Positions 39,017-49,497 of a stretch of 64,000 bases of DNA are shown piece after piece (positions within the stretch are counted from its first letter, which is position 1; the number at the start of each line of letters is the position of its first letter). Under the pieces are notes generated by a model. It was given only the letters and a program-made list of their open reading frames with translations. It did not search any database and was not told the DNA's origin. Source of the DNA: Phycicoccus sp. HDW14. GTDB lineage: Bacteria > Actinomycetota > Actinomycetes > Actinomycetales > Dermatophilaceae. The stretch is taken from assembly GCF_011383005.1 (NCBI RefSeq), contig NZ_CP049935.1:1736001-1800000 (forward strand), read 5' to 3'. A program made the translations under genes and the position numbers.

Positions 39017-41128
39017 TCAGCGGTGGCGCGCGGCCGTGCTCACCGGGTCCGCGGTGAGCACCGACGCCTTCGCGCCGCGGTCACCGGTGGCCCGCTGGAC
39101 CGCGCTCGAGCGGACCGCCGCGAGGCCGTCCTCGCGCAGCGCCAGACCGGTGCCGGGGTCGGCCACCGCGGGGTAGGCCTCCATGGTCCCGGCGACGTCG
39201 ATGACGAGGTTCGTCGACCCGGCGAGGTTGTGGACCTTGAAGTCGTACGCCGCACCGAGGTCGGTGAAGGTCATGTTGGAGACCAGCTGGCCCGCGTACG
39301 GGTTGAGGTTGCTGACGCCCGGTCGCGCGATGTCGGCGTTCCACAGGGTGAGCACCGAGGTGATCGTCGGCTTGTTCGCCGTCGTGTTCGTGACGAGCGA
39401 CATCGTGTTGAAGGTGGTCACTGCCGACGGCGTCGAGACCGTGACGGTCTTGTTCGCCCCGATCGCGGCGGGGATGCCCTGCTTGGTCTTGGTGTTGACG
39501 ATGCGGGTCGGGCTGTTGAGCGACCGGTAGCGCCAGGAGCCGTCGAGCGTGTTGTCGTCGTACACCCCGACGAGGTCGACGACCACGTGGGCGCTCCCGC
39601 TCGAGGTGTTGAGGATGCCGATGGTCGGGGTGTCGGGGTCGGTGCAGAACGAGCCGCACGCGAGGGTCGGCACGACGGCCATGTTCGGCACGGTCCGGTT
39701 CTTCGTGAAGTTGAGCGTCGAGGTGTTCGGGATCGCGTTCTCGTCACCGTTCCAGGCGGTGAGGTAGCCGATGCCCGTGGGCTTGGTGACCGTGATGTTC
39801 ACCGCGAAGGCCTTGACGTGCGAGTTGGCCTCGGGGCCGAGGTCCGCGCCGGTCGTCAGGTAGAAGTCACGCGGCAGCGGGTCGTTGGTGTCGCGGGTGT
39901 CGAGGATGCGCGTGGGCTCGAGGCCGGCGTAGCCGCCGTACTTGGTCGTGGCCGTGCTCGAGTTCGAGTGGTAGTAGCCCATGACGTCGACGACGACGTG
40001 CGTGTTGCCCGAGTAGTTGTAGAGCCGGACCTTGCCGCCCGTGCCGACCTTGACGGTGAGCAGGTTGGCGCCCGTCCAGCCCTTGTTGAAGTTCACCGAG
40101 GAGGCGACCGGCTTCGAGCTGCCGGTCGGGTACATCGTCACGTAGCCCTCCGTCGTCGGCGAGACGACGGTGGTGTTGAGGACGACCGAGGCGACCCCGG
40201 AGGACGGCACACCACCGCGCGCCGCCACCTGGAGGTCGATGTACTTGTTCGCACCGATCGGCGTCGTCGTCGAGACCCCGACCTTGCGGCGGGTGTCGAG
40301 CAGGCGCGCGGGCGCGAGCGGGGTGTAGGCACCGGTCGCGGTGTCGTAGCCGACCGAGGTGACGGGGATGACCCGCCCCGCGCCGCCGTCCGGCAGCGTG
40401 ATGACGTCCTGCGCGGGCCCGAAGAAGTCGGGCGTGGCCGTCACGGTGACGGTGCACGTGGTGTTGGCGGGTCGGGTGCCGGTGCAGGTGTTGCCCGTGA
40501 CCGCGACCTTGGCGTCGGTCCCGGTGTCGGTCGGGGTGCCGAACGTGGTGTCGTTCGGCCCGACCGCGACGGTGACGACCTCGGCCTTCGGCGTGCTCAC
40601 CGGGGTGACGAGGGCGATCATCGGCACCGTGGACTGCCAGCGGACCTCCTGGGCGAAGACCGGCTGGCCGGTGCCGCAGTTGCCCTTGACCGACGCGGCG
40701 AACGAGGTGACCTGGCCCCCGGAGAGCGTCACCGCGTGGACGGTGATGTTCCCGCTGACGGAGGAGCAGGCGGACGGGACCCCGCCGGTGACCTGGACGC
40801 CCACGGCGGTGGGGCTGGCCGTGTCGCCGATCGGGTAGGTGCCCGGCGTGAACGGGTTGCCGGTGCGCGGCTGGACGGCCGTGCTGATGGTGGCGCTGGT
40901 GGCGGTCGTGCCGCTCACCGTGAGCCCCCCGCTGCCGTCGGAGCTGCCGCTGAGGCTGCCGGTGGCGACCGCGCGCGTCCCCCATCCGGCTCCCGGCACC
41001 GGGCCGGTGAAGACGCCGTACGCGGTGGTCGGCGCACTGGGCAGGTTGGTCGCGGCCTCGGCGGGCGCGGCCACGAGGCCGGCCCCGAGGACGACGGCGG
41101 CGGGCAGGATGACGGCGAGACGTCGCAT
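39017..41128 (-). CDS. Secreted protein with three beta-rich repeat domains
   Basis: A 703-residue exported protein. Residues 1-25 are a Sec signal peptide (LAVILPAAVVLGAGLVAAPAEA, cleavage after AEA). Residues 26-260 are a Thr/Gly-rich region with four cysteines. Three related domains follow at about 271-386, 404-523 and 538-648. Each has a P(A/T)R(L/I)(L/V)(D/N)T opening, a (S/T)xNF or SNLN middle, and ends in (H/N)(V/L)V(V/I)D. This repeat type occurs in many secreted actinobacterial proteins and probably binds cell-wall glycan. The third copy has lost the DTR motif. No LPxTG anchor. Divergent from lhr. Confidence 0.85.
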   Translation of the reverse strand: MRRLAVILPAAVVLGAGLVAAPAEAATNLPSAPTTAYGVFTGPVPGAGWGTRAVATGSLSGSSDGSGGLTVSGTTATSATISTAVQPRTGNPFTPGTYPIGDTASPTAVGVQVTGGVPSACSSVSGNITVHAVTLSGGQVTSFAASVKGNCGTGQPVFAQEVRWQSTVPMIALVTPVSTPKAEVVTVAVGPNDTTFGTPTDTGTDAKVAVTGNTCTGTRPANTTCTVTVTATPDFFGPAQDVITLPDGGAGRVIPVTSVGYDTATGAYTPLAPARLLDTRRKVGVSTTTPIGANKYIDLQVAARGGVPSSGVASVVLNTTVVSPTTEGYVTMYPTGSSKPVASSVNFNKGWTGANLLTVKVGTGGKVRLYNYSGNTHVVVDVMGYYHSNSSTATTKYGGYAGLEPTRILDTRDTNDPLPRDFYLTTGADLGPEANSHVKAFAVNITVTKPTGIGYLTAWNGDENAIPNTSTLNFTKNRTVPNMAVVPTLACGSFCTDPDTPTIGILNTSSGSAHVVVDLVGVYDDNTLDGSWRYRSLNSPTRIVNTKTKQGIPAAIGANKTVTVSTPSAVTTFNTMSLVTNTTANKPTITSVLTLWNADIARPGVSNLNPYAGQLVSNMTFTDLGAAYDFKVHNLAGSTNLVIDVAGTMEAYPAVADPGTGLALREDGLAAVRSSAVQRATGDRGAKASVLTADPVSTAARHR

Positions 41129-41294
41129 GGGTCCCCTAGTGCAGATCGTGACGGTCAGCGGAGCGTACTGCGCGCGCGCCGGGAATCCCACGGGTTGGGG
41201 GACATCTCGTCCGTTCGTGTCGCGGCCCGGCCGCGTCGAGGCCGGGCGGTGGACCCTGCCCGGTGTCGGCGCCGGGTGAGAGGGTGTGACCAGC

Positions 41295-44200
41295 ATGGAT
41301 GCCGACGTCCTCGACCGGTTCTCCCCCGCCACCGCCGCCTGGTTCCGGGGGAGCTTCAGCGCACCCACCGCGGCCCAGGCCGGCGCCTGGGAGGCCATCA
41401 GCAGCGGCCACCACGCCCTCGTCGTCGCGCCCACCGGCTCCGGCAAGACGCTCTCGGCCTTCCTCTGGGCCCTCGACCGGCTGGCCGCCGAACCGGTGCC
41501 CGAGGAGCGGCTCAGGCGCTGCCGCGTGCTCTACGTCTCCCCGATGAAGGCCCTGGCCGTCGACGTCGAGCGCAACCTGCGCAGCCCGCTCGTGGGCATC
41601 CGGCACGCGGCCACCCGCCTCGGCACCCCCGAGCCCGACATCACCGTGGCCGTGCGCTCCGGCGACACCCCGGCCGACGAGCGGCGGCTGTTCGCGCGTG
41701 CGCCGTCCGACGTCCTCATCACCACCCCCGAGTCCCTCTTCCTCCTCATGACGAGCGCCGCTCGCGAGGCGCTGGCCGGCGTCGAGACGGTCATCCTCGA
41801 CGAGGTGCACGCCATCGCCGGCACCAAGCGCGGGGCGCACCTTGCCCTCACCCTCGAGCGCCTCGATGCCCTCCTCGACCGCCCGGCGCAGCGGATCGGC
41901 CTGTCGGCCACCGTCCGTCCCGTCGAGGAGGTCGCCCGCTTCCTCGCCGGTGGCCGCCCCGTCGACGTCGTCCAGCCGCCGTCGACCAAGGAGTGGGACC
42001 TCAAGGTCGTCGTCCCGGTCCCCGACATGGCCGAGCTCGGGCAGCCGACGGGCGACCTCGCCGGCGCCGCCTCGGGCCAGGAGCAGCGGGCGAGCATCTG
42101 GCCGCACGTCGAGGAGCGCATCGTCGACCTCGTCGCCGACCACACCTCCACCCTCGTGTTCTCCAACAGCCGGCGGCTCGCCGAGCGGCTGACCACCCGG
42201 CTCAACGAGATCTGGGAGGAGCGGGTCGAGGCGGCCGACGGTGCCGAGTCCGTCGCGGTCGACGGCGCCGCACCCCGCCCGGCGGTCCTCAAGGGCACCC
42301 CGGCGCAGGTGATGGCGCAGTCGGGACAGTCCTCGGGGGCGCCCCCGGTGCTGGCGCGCGCGCACCACGGCTCGGTCAGCAAGGAGCAGCGCGGCCAGAT
42401 CGAGGAGGAGCTGAAGTCCGGGCGGCTGCCGGCCGTCGTCGCCACGAGCAGCCTCGAGCTCGGCATCGACATGGGCGCCGTCGACCTCGTCGTCCAGGTC
42501 GAGTCACCGCCCTCGGTCGCGTCCGGGCTCCAGCGGGTCGGGCGCGCCGGGCACCAGGTCGGGGCGGTCTCGCGCGGCGTCCTCTTCCCGAAGTTCCGCG
42601 GCGACCTCGTGCAGACCGCCGTCGTCGTCGAGCGGATGCTGGCCGGCGAGATCGAGGCGCTCCACGTGCCGTCCACGCCCCTCGACGTGCTGGCCCAGCA
42701 GGTCGTCGCGATGTGCGCGCTCGACGAGTGGACGGTCGAGGAGGTGCTCGCCCTGGCCCGGCGCGCGGCGCCCTACAACACCCTCACCCGGCCCGTGCTC
42801 GAGTCCGTCCTCGACATGCTCGCCGGCAAGTACCCCAGCGAGGACTTCGCCGAGCTGCGCGCCCGCATCACCTGGGACCGGTTGTCCGACACCCTCACCG
42901 GCCGGCGCGGCGCCCAGCGGCTGGCCGTCACCTCCGGCGGCACCATCCCCGACCGCGGGCTCTACGCCGTCTTCCTCGCCACCGGCGAGGGCCCCGGCCG
43001 CCGGGTCGGCGAGCTCGACGAGGAGATGGTCTACGAGTCGCGGGTCGGCGACCTGTTCACGCTCGGCACCAGCACGTGGCGCATCGAGGACATCACCCAC
43101 GACCGCGTGCTCGTCACCCCCGCCCCCGGGCTGCCCGGGCGGTTGCCGTTCTGGAAGGGCGACAGCCTCGGGCGCCCCGCCGAGCTGGGGAAGGCGGTCG
43201 GCGCGTTCGTCCGCGAGGTCGACGCCCTCTCCCCCGCGGCCGCCCGCGAGCGGGTCATGGCCGCCGGGCTCGACGAGTGGGCCGCCGACAACCTGCTCAC
43301 CTACCTGCGCGAGCAGCGCGAGGCCACCGGGCACGTCCCGGACGACCGCACCGTCGTCGTCGAGCGCTTCCGCGACGAGCTGGGCGACTGGCGGATCGCG
43401 GTCCACTCCCCCTTCGGTGCCCAGGTGCACGCCCCGTGGGCGCTGGCCCTCTCGGCCCGGATGCGCGACCGCTTCGGCGTCGACGTTCAGGCGATGCACG
43501 GTGACGACGGCATCGTCCTGCGCCTCCCCGACCTCGAGTGGGACGACGTCGACGGCATCGACCGGCGGAGCGTCGGCCGCGAGCTGCTCGACCTCGTGAC
43601 CCTCGACCCCGACGACGTCCGGGGCCTGGTCACCGACGAGATCGGCGGCTCGGCGCTGTTCGCGAGCCGGTTCCGCGAGTGCGCCGCCCGGGCCCTGCTG
43701 CTGCCCCGTCGACGCCCCGACCGCCGCCAGCCGCTGTGGCAGCAGCGCCAGCGCGCCTCCCAGCTGCTCGAGGTCGCCAGCCGCTTCCCCACCTTCCCCA
43801 TCGTCCTCGAGGCCGTCCGCGAGTGCGTGCAGGACGTCTTCGACGTGCCGGGGCTCGTCGACCTGATGCGCGACATCGCGGGTCGCACGGTCACCGTCGT
43901 CGACGTCGAGTCGAGCACGCCCTCGCCGTTCGCGAAGTCGCTGCTGTTCGGCTACGTCGCCCAGTTCCTCTACGAGGGCGACAGCCCGCTCGCCGAGCGT
44001 CGCGCGGCCGCGCTGGCCCTCGACCCCAGCCTGCTCGCCGAGCTGCTCGGGGGGTCCGAGGGGCTGGCCCTGCGCGACCTCCTCGACGCCGAGCAGGTCG
44101 CCCGCACCGAGGCCGAGCTGCAGCGCCTCACCCCCGAGCGGGCTGCGCGCGACGCCGACGACGTCCTCGACCTGCTGCGCGTGCTCGGCCCCCTCCCCGT

Positions 44201-45991
44201 CGACGGCGTGCTCCAGCGCTGCCGCGAGGGGGTCACCGGTGACGATGTCGAGGGCTGGCTGGAGTCGCTGGGGTCGGCGCGCCAGGTCATCCCGGTCCGG
44301 GTCGCGGGCGAGGCGCGCTGGGCCGCCATCGAGGACGCCTCCCGGCTGCGCGACGCCCTGGGCGCCTCCCTGCCGCCCGGTGTGCCGCAGACCTTCCTCG
44401 ACCCCGTCGCCGACCCGCTCGGTGACCTCGTCGCCCGCTACGCCCGCACCCACGTGCCGTTCCACGCTGCGGAGGTGGCGCGCGCGTACGGCATCGGGGT
44501 CGCCGTGGCCGCCGGTGCGCTGGCCCGGCTGGTCTCCTCCGGCCGGGTCGTCGAGGGCGAGCTGCTGCCCACCGGCGGCGGGTCCACGGAGTTCTGCGAC
44601 GCCGAGGTGCTGCGGATGCTCCGCCGGCGCTCGCTCGCTGCGCTGCGGGCCGAGGTCGAGCCGGTGGTCCCCGACGCCTTCGCGCGGTTCGTCCTCGAGT
44701 GGCAGGGCGTCGGCGGCCGGCTGCGCGGGCGCGACGGCGTCGTGCGGGTCGTCGAGCAGCTGAGCGGCGCCGTGCTGCCGGCCAGCGCCGTCGAGTCCCT
44801 CGTGCTGCCCGCCCGAGTGGCCGACTACTCCCCCGCCCTCCTCGACGAGCTGATGGCCAGCGGCGAGGTGCTCTGGTGCGGCCACGGGTCGCTGCCCGGC
44901 GACGACGGCTGGGTCTCGCTGCACCTCGCCGACTCCGCCCACCTCACGCTGCCCGGGCCGGACCCCGAGCGGGTCCCGGACGAGCGGGGCATCGCCCTCC
45001 TCGACGCGCTGGCCGGCGGCGGGGCCCACTTCTTCCGCTCCCTGTCCGACCAGGTCGGCAGCACCGACGACGAGGAGCTCGCGACGACCCTCTGGGACCT
45101 CGTCTGGGCCGGCCGGGTCACCGGCGACACCTTCGCCCCCGTGCGGGCCCTGCTCGCCGGTGGTCGCACGGCGCACAAGCGCTCGACCCCGGGTCCCCGG
45201 CGCACCCGGTACGGGTCGCGGCGCGGCCCGCTCGGCGCGCTCGGGTCGGCACCCTCACGGCCGGCGCTGCCTGCGCGCTCCGGTCCGGCGCGGGCCACCG
45301 GTCGCTGGTCGCTGCTGCCCCCGCCGAGCACGACCCCACCCTGCGGGCGCTGGCCACCGCCGAGCTGCTCCTCGACCGCTACGGCATCGTCACGCGCGGG
45401 GCCGTCGCCGCCGAGGAGGTGCCGGGCGGCTTCGCCGGGGTCTACCGCGTGCTCGGCAAGGCCGAGGAGAGCGGTCGCGTGCGGCGTGGCTACTTCGTCG
45501 AGGGGCTCGGCGCCTCGCAGTTCGGTACCTCGGGGGCCGTCGACCGCCTGCGGGCCGGCACCGGAGGCGACCGGCGCACCGAACCGGTGGCCGTCGTGCT
45601 CGCCGCGAGCGACCCCGCCAACCCCTACGGCGCGGCCCTGCCCTGGCCCGACCGCGCCGTCGAGCCGTCGGCCGGCGACGCCCCGGAGGACAAGCGCCGG
45701 CGGCACCAGCCGGGACGCAAGGCCGGGTCGGTCGTCGCCGTTGTCGACGGCGTGCTCGCCCTCTACGTCGAGCGGGGCGGCAAGACCCTCCTCACCTACA
45801 CCGACGACGCCGACCTGCTCTCCGTCGCGGCGGCGGCCCTGGCCGACGCCGTGCGCCGGGGGCACCTCGGCCGGATCACCGTCGAGAAGGCCGACGGTGG
45901 GCAGCTGCTCGGGTCCGACCACCCCGTCGTCGCCGCGCTCGAGGCCGCCGGCTTCCACCTCACCCCGCGCGGGCTGCGGATGCGGCGGTGA
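41295..45991 (+). CDS. lhr: Lhr-like ATP-dependent helicase, frame break
   Basis: Large helicase related to repair, about 1565 residues, the full Lhr length. N-terminal core: Walker A APTGSGKT (45-52), Walker B DEVH (169-172), SATVRPVEEV and QRVGRAGHQ. A long C-terminal half with winged-helix and Lhr-CTD regions follows (to GLRMRR). The final 220 residues are in another frame, beginning at the C run 45318-45322; one added C joins WSLLPPA to EHDPTLRALATAE. ATG 41295 is preferred over GTG 41286 by spacing to AGGG. It overlaps the end of a membrane-protein gene on the other strand by 32 bases. Confidence 0.94.
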
Positions 45992-46385
45992 CCCCACCCG
46001 CCCGCCCGGCCACCCGCCAGGCCAGCACGCAGGTGCCGGCCGCCACCGGCACCCAGAGCAGTCGCTCGGGCAGGCTCGGCGAGGCGAGGTTGACCAGCGT
46101 CCCCACGCCGGACACCACGGCCACGCCGCGGAGCAGCCGGCGTCGCGCGCCCGGGGTGTGGGGGCGGTCGGTCGCCACGGCCACGGCCGCCGCGCCCCAC
46201 GCCAGGCCCGACACCGCCGAGGCCGCCCGCAGCGCGTCCGGGACCACCCCGGGATGCGCTCCGCCCCACGCCAGCTCACCCCACGGCGCCCCCACCGCGA
46301 GTGCTGCCTGGAAGGTTGCGAGGCCCCCGAGGAGCAGCGCCAGCGCCGTGTCCTCGACGGACCGGCCATCCCGAACATGTCTCAT
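45960..46385 (-). CDS. Small four-span membrane protein, divergent from padR
   Basis: A 141-residue integral membrane protein with hydrophobic spans near ALALLLGGLATFQAALAVGA, ALRAASAVSGLAWGAAAVAV, GVAVVSGVGTLVNLA and RLLWVPVAAGTCVLAW. NLASPSLPERLLWVPVA resembles a hypothetical membrane family of actinobacteria. It shares a short AT-rich promoter region with divergent padR, so PadR is the likely regulator. Function unknown. The 3' end overlaps the lhr 3' end. Confidence 0.65.
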   Translation of the reverse strand: MRHVRDGRSVEDTALALLLGGLATFQAALAVGAPWGELAWGGAHPGVVPDALRAASAVSGLAWGAAAVAVATDRPHTPGARRRLLRGVAVVSGVGTLVNLASPSLPERLLWVPVAAGTCVLAWRVAGRAGGVTAASAARAG

Positions 46386-46394
46386 AGATATGTT
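46374..46394. promoter_or_regulatory. Probable PadR operator
   Basis: AACAT, 11 bases, ATGTT: a perfect 5-bp inverted repeat in an AT-rich stretch between padR and the divergent membrane gene, covering the latter's start codon. PadR regulators bind ATGT/ACAT-type dyads. Confidence 0.6.
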
Positions 46395-46415
46395 TCTAGC
46401 AGATAGGATGAGGCG

Positions 46416-46967
46416 ATGGCCAGACGTTCGCAGACCGAGCTCGCCGTCCTGGGCGCCCTGTCCACCGGTGCGATGACGGGGTACGAGGTGCGTGCCGCCA
46501 TCACCGGCACCCTCGGCCACTTCTGGCAGGAGAGCTTCGGGCAGATCTACCCCACCCTCGCGGGACTGGAGGCGGACGGCCTCGTCCGGCGGCGGGGAGG
46601 GGGGCGCACCTCGGGCTCGGTCGTCGAGATCACCGACGCCGGCCGGGTCCGGCTGCGCGAGCTGCTCGCCGAGCCCCACCCGAGCGCCCCGCGGCGCAAC
46701 GCCCTCCTGCTGCGCCTCTTCTTCGGCGAGCACCTGCCCCCGGGTCGCGCGCACGAGCTGCTCACCGAGGTCGAGGAGGGCTCGGTCGCCGCCCTGGAGC
46801 AGTACTCGGCGATCCGCGCCGAGCCGTCCGACGACGACCCCGGCCAGCCCTTCCGGACGATGACCCTCTCCTTCGGCGAGCACCTGGCCCGGGCGCAGCG
46901 CGACTGGGCGCGTGAGAGCCTCGCGGCCCTCGCCGACCTCGAGGAGGGGCGCCGTGCCCGAGGGTGA
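46416..46967 (+). CDS. PadR family transcriptional regulator
   Basis: A 183-residue repressor. N-terminal winged helix: SQTELAVLGALSTGAMTGYEV, then GQIYPTLAGLEADGLVRRR and GRTSGSVVEITDAGRVRLREL, as in PadR-s1 proteins. The C-terminal helical Vir-like dimer domain ends at LADLEEGRRARG. Ligand unknown. It overlaps the start of nei by 14 bases, so both may be co-transcribed. Its own promoter contains an inverted repeat that may be its operator. Confidence 0.92.
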   Translation: MARRSQTELAVLGALSTGAMTGYEVRAAITGTLGHFWQESFGQIYPTLAGLEADGLVRRRGGGRTSGSVVEITDAGRVRLRELLAEPHPSAPRRNALLLRLFFGEHLPPGRAHELLTEVEEGSVAALEQYSAIRAEPSDDDPGQPFRTMTLSFGEHLARAQRDWARESLAALADLEEGRRARG

Positions 46968-47838
46968 CACCGTGCACCGCACGGCCACCCGGCTGCACGC
47001 AGCCCTCGCCGGACGGGTCGTCACGCACGCCGAGCTGCGCTGGCCGTCGGTGCCCGACGTCGACCTGAGCGGCTCGACGACCCTCGAGGTGGTGGCCCGC
47101 GGCAAGCACCTGCTCCACCGCTTCGACACCGGCGCGACCCTCCACACGCACCTGCGGATGGAGGGCCAGTGGCGCGTCGAGCACCCCGGCCCGCGCACCG
47201 AACGCGTCCTGCGCCGCCAGGACCTGCGGGCGGCGGTGCTCACCGACGAGTGGTCGGGGTTCGGCCTGCGCCTCGGGATGCTCGACCTCGTCCCGACCGC
47301 CCGCGAGGGCGACCTCGTCGGGCACCTGGGGCCCGACGTCCTCGGACCCGACTGGGACCCCGAGCGGGCCCGCGACGCCGTGCTCGCCCACCCCGCGACC
47401 GTCGTCGAGGCGCTGCTCGACCAGCGCACCCTCGCCGGGGTCGGCACCTTCTGGGGCAGCGAGCTCCTCTTCATCGAGCGGCTGCACCCGTGGACGCCCG
47501 CCCGCGAGGTCGACCCCGAGCGTCTCGACCGGCTGCTGGCCCGCCTGCACCGGCTGATGGCGGCCGCCGAGCGCACCGGGTGGCAGGGCAGCACCGGCAT
47601 CCAGCGGGCCGGCGAGGAGTCCTACGTCCACGCCAGGTCCGGGCGGCCGTGCCGGCGCTGCGGCAGCACGGTGCGCGTGGCGATGGCCGGGGCGCCGCCG
47701 CGCGAGCGGACGATCTTCTCGTGCCCGTCCTGCCAGGGCGGTCTCGCGCCGACCGACGACGGCCGGCCGCAGCGCCCACTCGGCAGCGGGCCGGCCGGCA
47801 GCGCACCGCGCGGGAAGTACCGCCGCGGTCGCGCCTGA
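46954..47838 (+). CDS. nei: Fpg/Nei family DNA glycosylase (Nei2-like)
   Basis: Base-excision repair glycosylase/AP lyase for oxidised bases. 294 residues. The catalytic N-terminus PEGDTVHRTA (Pro2, Glu3) is intact. The H2TH region carries VEALLDQRTLAGVGTFWGSE, and the C-terminal zinc finger has CRRCGS and FSCPSCQGG. The start GTG 46954 has GAGGAGG upstream and overlaps padR. The C-terminal tail of about 35 residues beyond the finger is basic. Confidence 0.93.
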   Translation: MPEGDTVHRTATRLHAALAGRVVTHAELRWPSVPDVDLSGSTTLEVVARGKHLLHRFDTGATLHTHLRMEGQWRVEHPGPRTERVLRRQDLRAAVLTDEWSGFGLRLGMLDLVPTAREGDLVGHLGPDVLGPDWDPERARDAVLAHPATVVEALLDQRTLAGVGTFWGSELLFIERLHPWTPAREVDPERLDRLLARLHRLMAAAERTGWQGSTGIQRAGEESYVHARSGRPCRRCGSTVRVAMAGAPPRERTIFSCPSCQGGLAPTDDGRPQRPLGSGPAGSAPRGKYRRGRA

Positions 47839-47900
47839 GCCCGGACTGCGGGCAGCGCGGAGCGAGCAGGGGTGGTGCGGGGGTCGTGCGACGGCGTGGG

Positions 47901-48209
47901 TCAGGCCGCGGAGGCGGAGACCTCGTCGGCGGCGCGGGCCGCTCCGACGCGGAGGGTGACCGGGGCGGTGAGGGTCTCGACGCGCTCGACCCGCTGGGCG
48001 ACCATGCCGAGGAGCTCGGAGAGGGTCATGCCGAGGCCGTCGCACACGGAGCCGAGCAGCTCGGAGGAGGCCTCCTTGGCACCGCGCTCGATCTCGCTGA
48101 GGTAGCCCAGCGACACGGCGGAGGACGCCGCGACATCGCGCAGCGTGCGGCCCTGGCCCGTGCGCACCTCGCGCAGGACCTCGCCCATCTCCTGGCGGAG
48201 CAGGATCAC
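47901..48209 (-). CDS. clgR: Transcriptional regulator ClgR (XRE type)
   Basis: Helix-turn-helix activator of clp protease and stress genes in actinobacteria. 102 residues; residues 1-70 form the HTH (MGEVLREVRTGQGRTLRDVA, then SLGYLSEIERGAKEASSELL). GTG start 48209 has GAGGAGG four bases before it and overlaps the cinA stop. Position after pgsA-cinA is the standard one for ClgR. Confidence 0.92.
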   Translation of the reverse strand: MILLRQEMGEVLREVRTGQGRTLRDVAASSAVSLGYLSEIERGAKEASSELLGSVCDGLGMTLSELLGMVAQRVERVETLTAPVTLRVGAARAADEVSASAA

Positions 48210-48754
48210 GGGGCCTCCTCCCGTCTCGTCGACACCTCGGTCGTGGGACAACCGTACCCCTCCACCCCCGGGTCGGCGCGGAGGTTTCGTGCGGTCCGGT
48301 GCAGCAGGTCGAGGGCGGCGGCCACGGTGGCCCGCCGCACGGCGGCCCGGTCTCCGCTCAACGCGTGCTGCTCGACCACTGTTCCACCCGGACCGGCCAC
48401 CCCGACGAACACCGTCCCGACCGGCTGACCGTCGGCCGGGTCCGGGCCCGCCACGCCCGTCGTCGACACCGCGAGGTCGGCCCGGAGCACCCGGCGGGCC
48501 CCCTCGGCCATCGCGACCGCCACATCGGGGTCGACGGCACCCCGGCGCTCGAGCAGGCCGGCGTCGACCCCGAGCACGGAGGCCTTGACGTCGGTCGCGT
48601 ACGACACCACTCCCCCACGCACGACGGCCGAGGCCCCCGGGACGTCGGTGAGCGCCGCGCAGACCAGCCCGCCGGTCAGCGACTCGGCGGTCGCCACCGT
48701 GAGCCCGCGCTCGGTGAGCAGGCGGACCAGCCCGGTGGCGGACGCCTCGCTCAC
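48206..48754 (-). CDS. cinA: CinA C-terminal family protein (NMN amidohydrolase)
   Basis: A 182-residue single-domain CinA: nicotinamide-nucleotide amidase (PncC). AESLTGGLVCAALTDVPGAS, YATDVKASVLGV and STTGVAGPDPADGQPVGTVFVG are the signature blocks. The N-terminal molybdopterin-like domain of long CinA proteins is absent, as usual in actinobacteria. It is overlapped by clgR downstream and pgsA upstream. Confidence 0.93.
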   Translation of the reverse strand: MSEASATGLVRLLTERGLTVATAESLTGGLVCAALTDVPGASAVVRGGVVSYATDVKASVLGVDAGLLERRGAVDPDVAVAMAEGARRVLRADLAVSTTGVAGPDPADGQPVGTVFVGVAGPGGTVVEQHALSGDRAAVRRATVAAALDLLHRTARNLRADPGVEGYGCPTTEVSTRREEAP

Positions 48755-49497
48755 GGTGTGGTCCGGTCCGCCCGCCGGGCGGCGCGCTCGGCCCGCTTGC
48801 GCAGCGCCCGCTCGCTCGTCTGCCGCAGGCGCAGCGCCTGGACGAGGTAGTCGACGCCGGTGACGACGGTGACGAGGACGGCCGCCCCGAGCAGGGTCCA
48901 GGCGAGCGCGTCCCAGAACCCGGGCACCGGGAGGGTCGAGCGCGGCCAGAGGAAGAACCCGATGCCGAAGGCCTGGAGCAGGGTCTTGACCTTGCCGCCG
49001 CGGTTCGCGGCCATCACGCCGTGCCGGATCACCCAGAAGCGCACGGCCGTGATGCCCCACTCGCGCACGAGGACGACGACGGTGACCCACCACATCACCT
49101 CGCCGATGCTGGAGAGACCGACGAGGGCCATCGTCACGAGCGCCTTGTCGGCGATGGGGTCGATGACCTTGCCGAAGTTGGTGACCAGGCCGCGGCTGCG
49201 GGCCAGGTCGCCGTCGATGCGATCGGTGACCATCGCCACGGCGAAGACGCCGAAGGCCGCCCAGCGGAACGAGGGCTGCGTGCCGCCGTGGGTGAGCAGC
49301 AGCCAGCCGAACACCGGCACGAGGGCGAGGCGCAGCACGGTGAGGTAGTTGGCGATGTTCCACGCGCTCGGGCCGGTCTCGGGCACGGCCGGGCTCGCCG
49401 GGTCGATGCCGACGCGGTACGGGTCGCTCATCCGGCCGTCGGCGAGCGGGCCGGGACGCACCGGCCGCGGCGGGCGCGGGGTGGTGGGGTCGCTCAT
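48751..49497 (-). CDS. pgsA: CDP-diacylglycerol--glycerol-3-phosphate phosphatidyltransferase
   Basis: Membrane enzyme making phosphatidylglycerophosphate. 248 residues. The CDP-alcohol phosphotransferase motif is complete: Asp92, Asp95, Asp113 and Asp117 in [20 protein letters not shown] and DPIAD. The N-terminal 40 residues are Pro-rich and soluble, then about six spans, and a basic C-terminal tail ([16 protein letters not shown]). It overlaps cinA (GTGA) and rimO (ATGA). Confidence 0.94.
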   Translation of the reverse strand: MSDPTTPRPPRPVRPGPLADGRMSDPYRVGIDPASPAVPETGPSAWNIANYLTVLRLALVPVFGWLLLTHGGTQPSFRWAAFGVFAVAMVTDRIDGDLARSRGLVTNFGKVIDPIADKALVTMALVGLSSIGEVMWWVTVVVLVREWGITAVRFWVIRHGVMAANRGGKVKTLLQAFGIGFFLWPRSTLPVPGFWDALAWTLLGAAVLVTVVTGVDYLVQALRLRQTSERALRKRAERAARRADRTTP

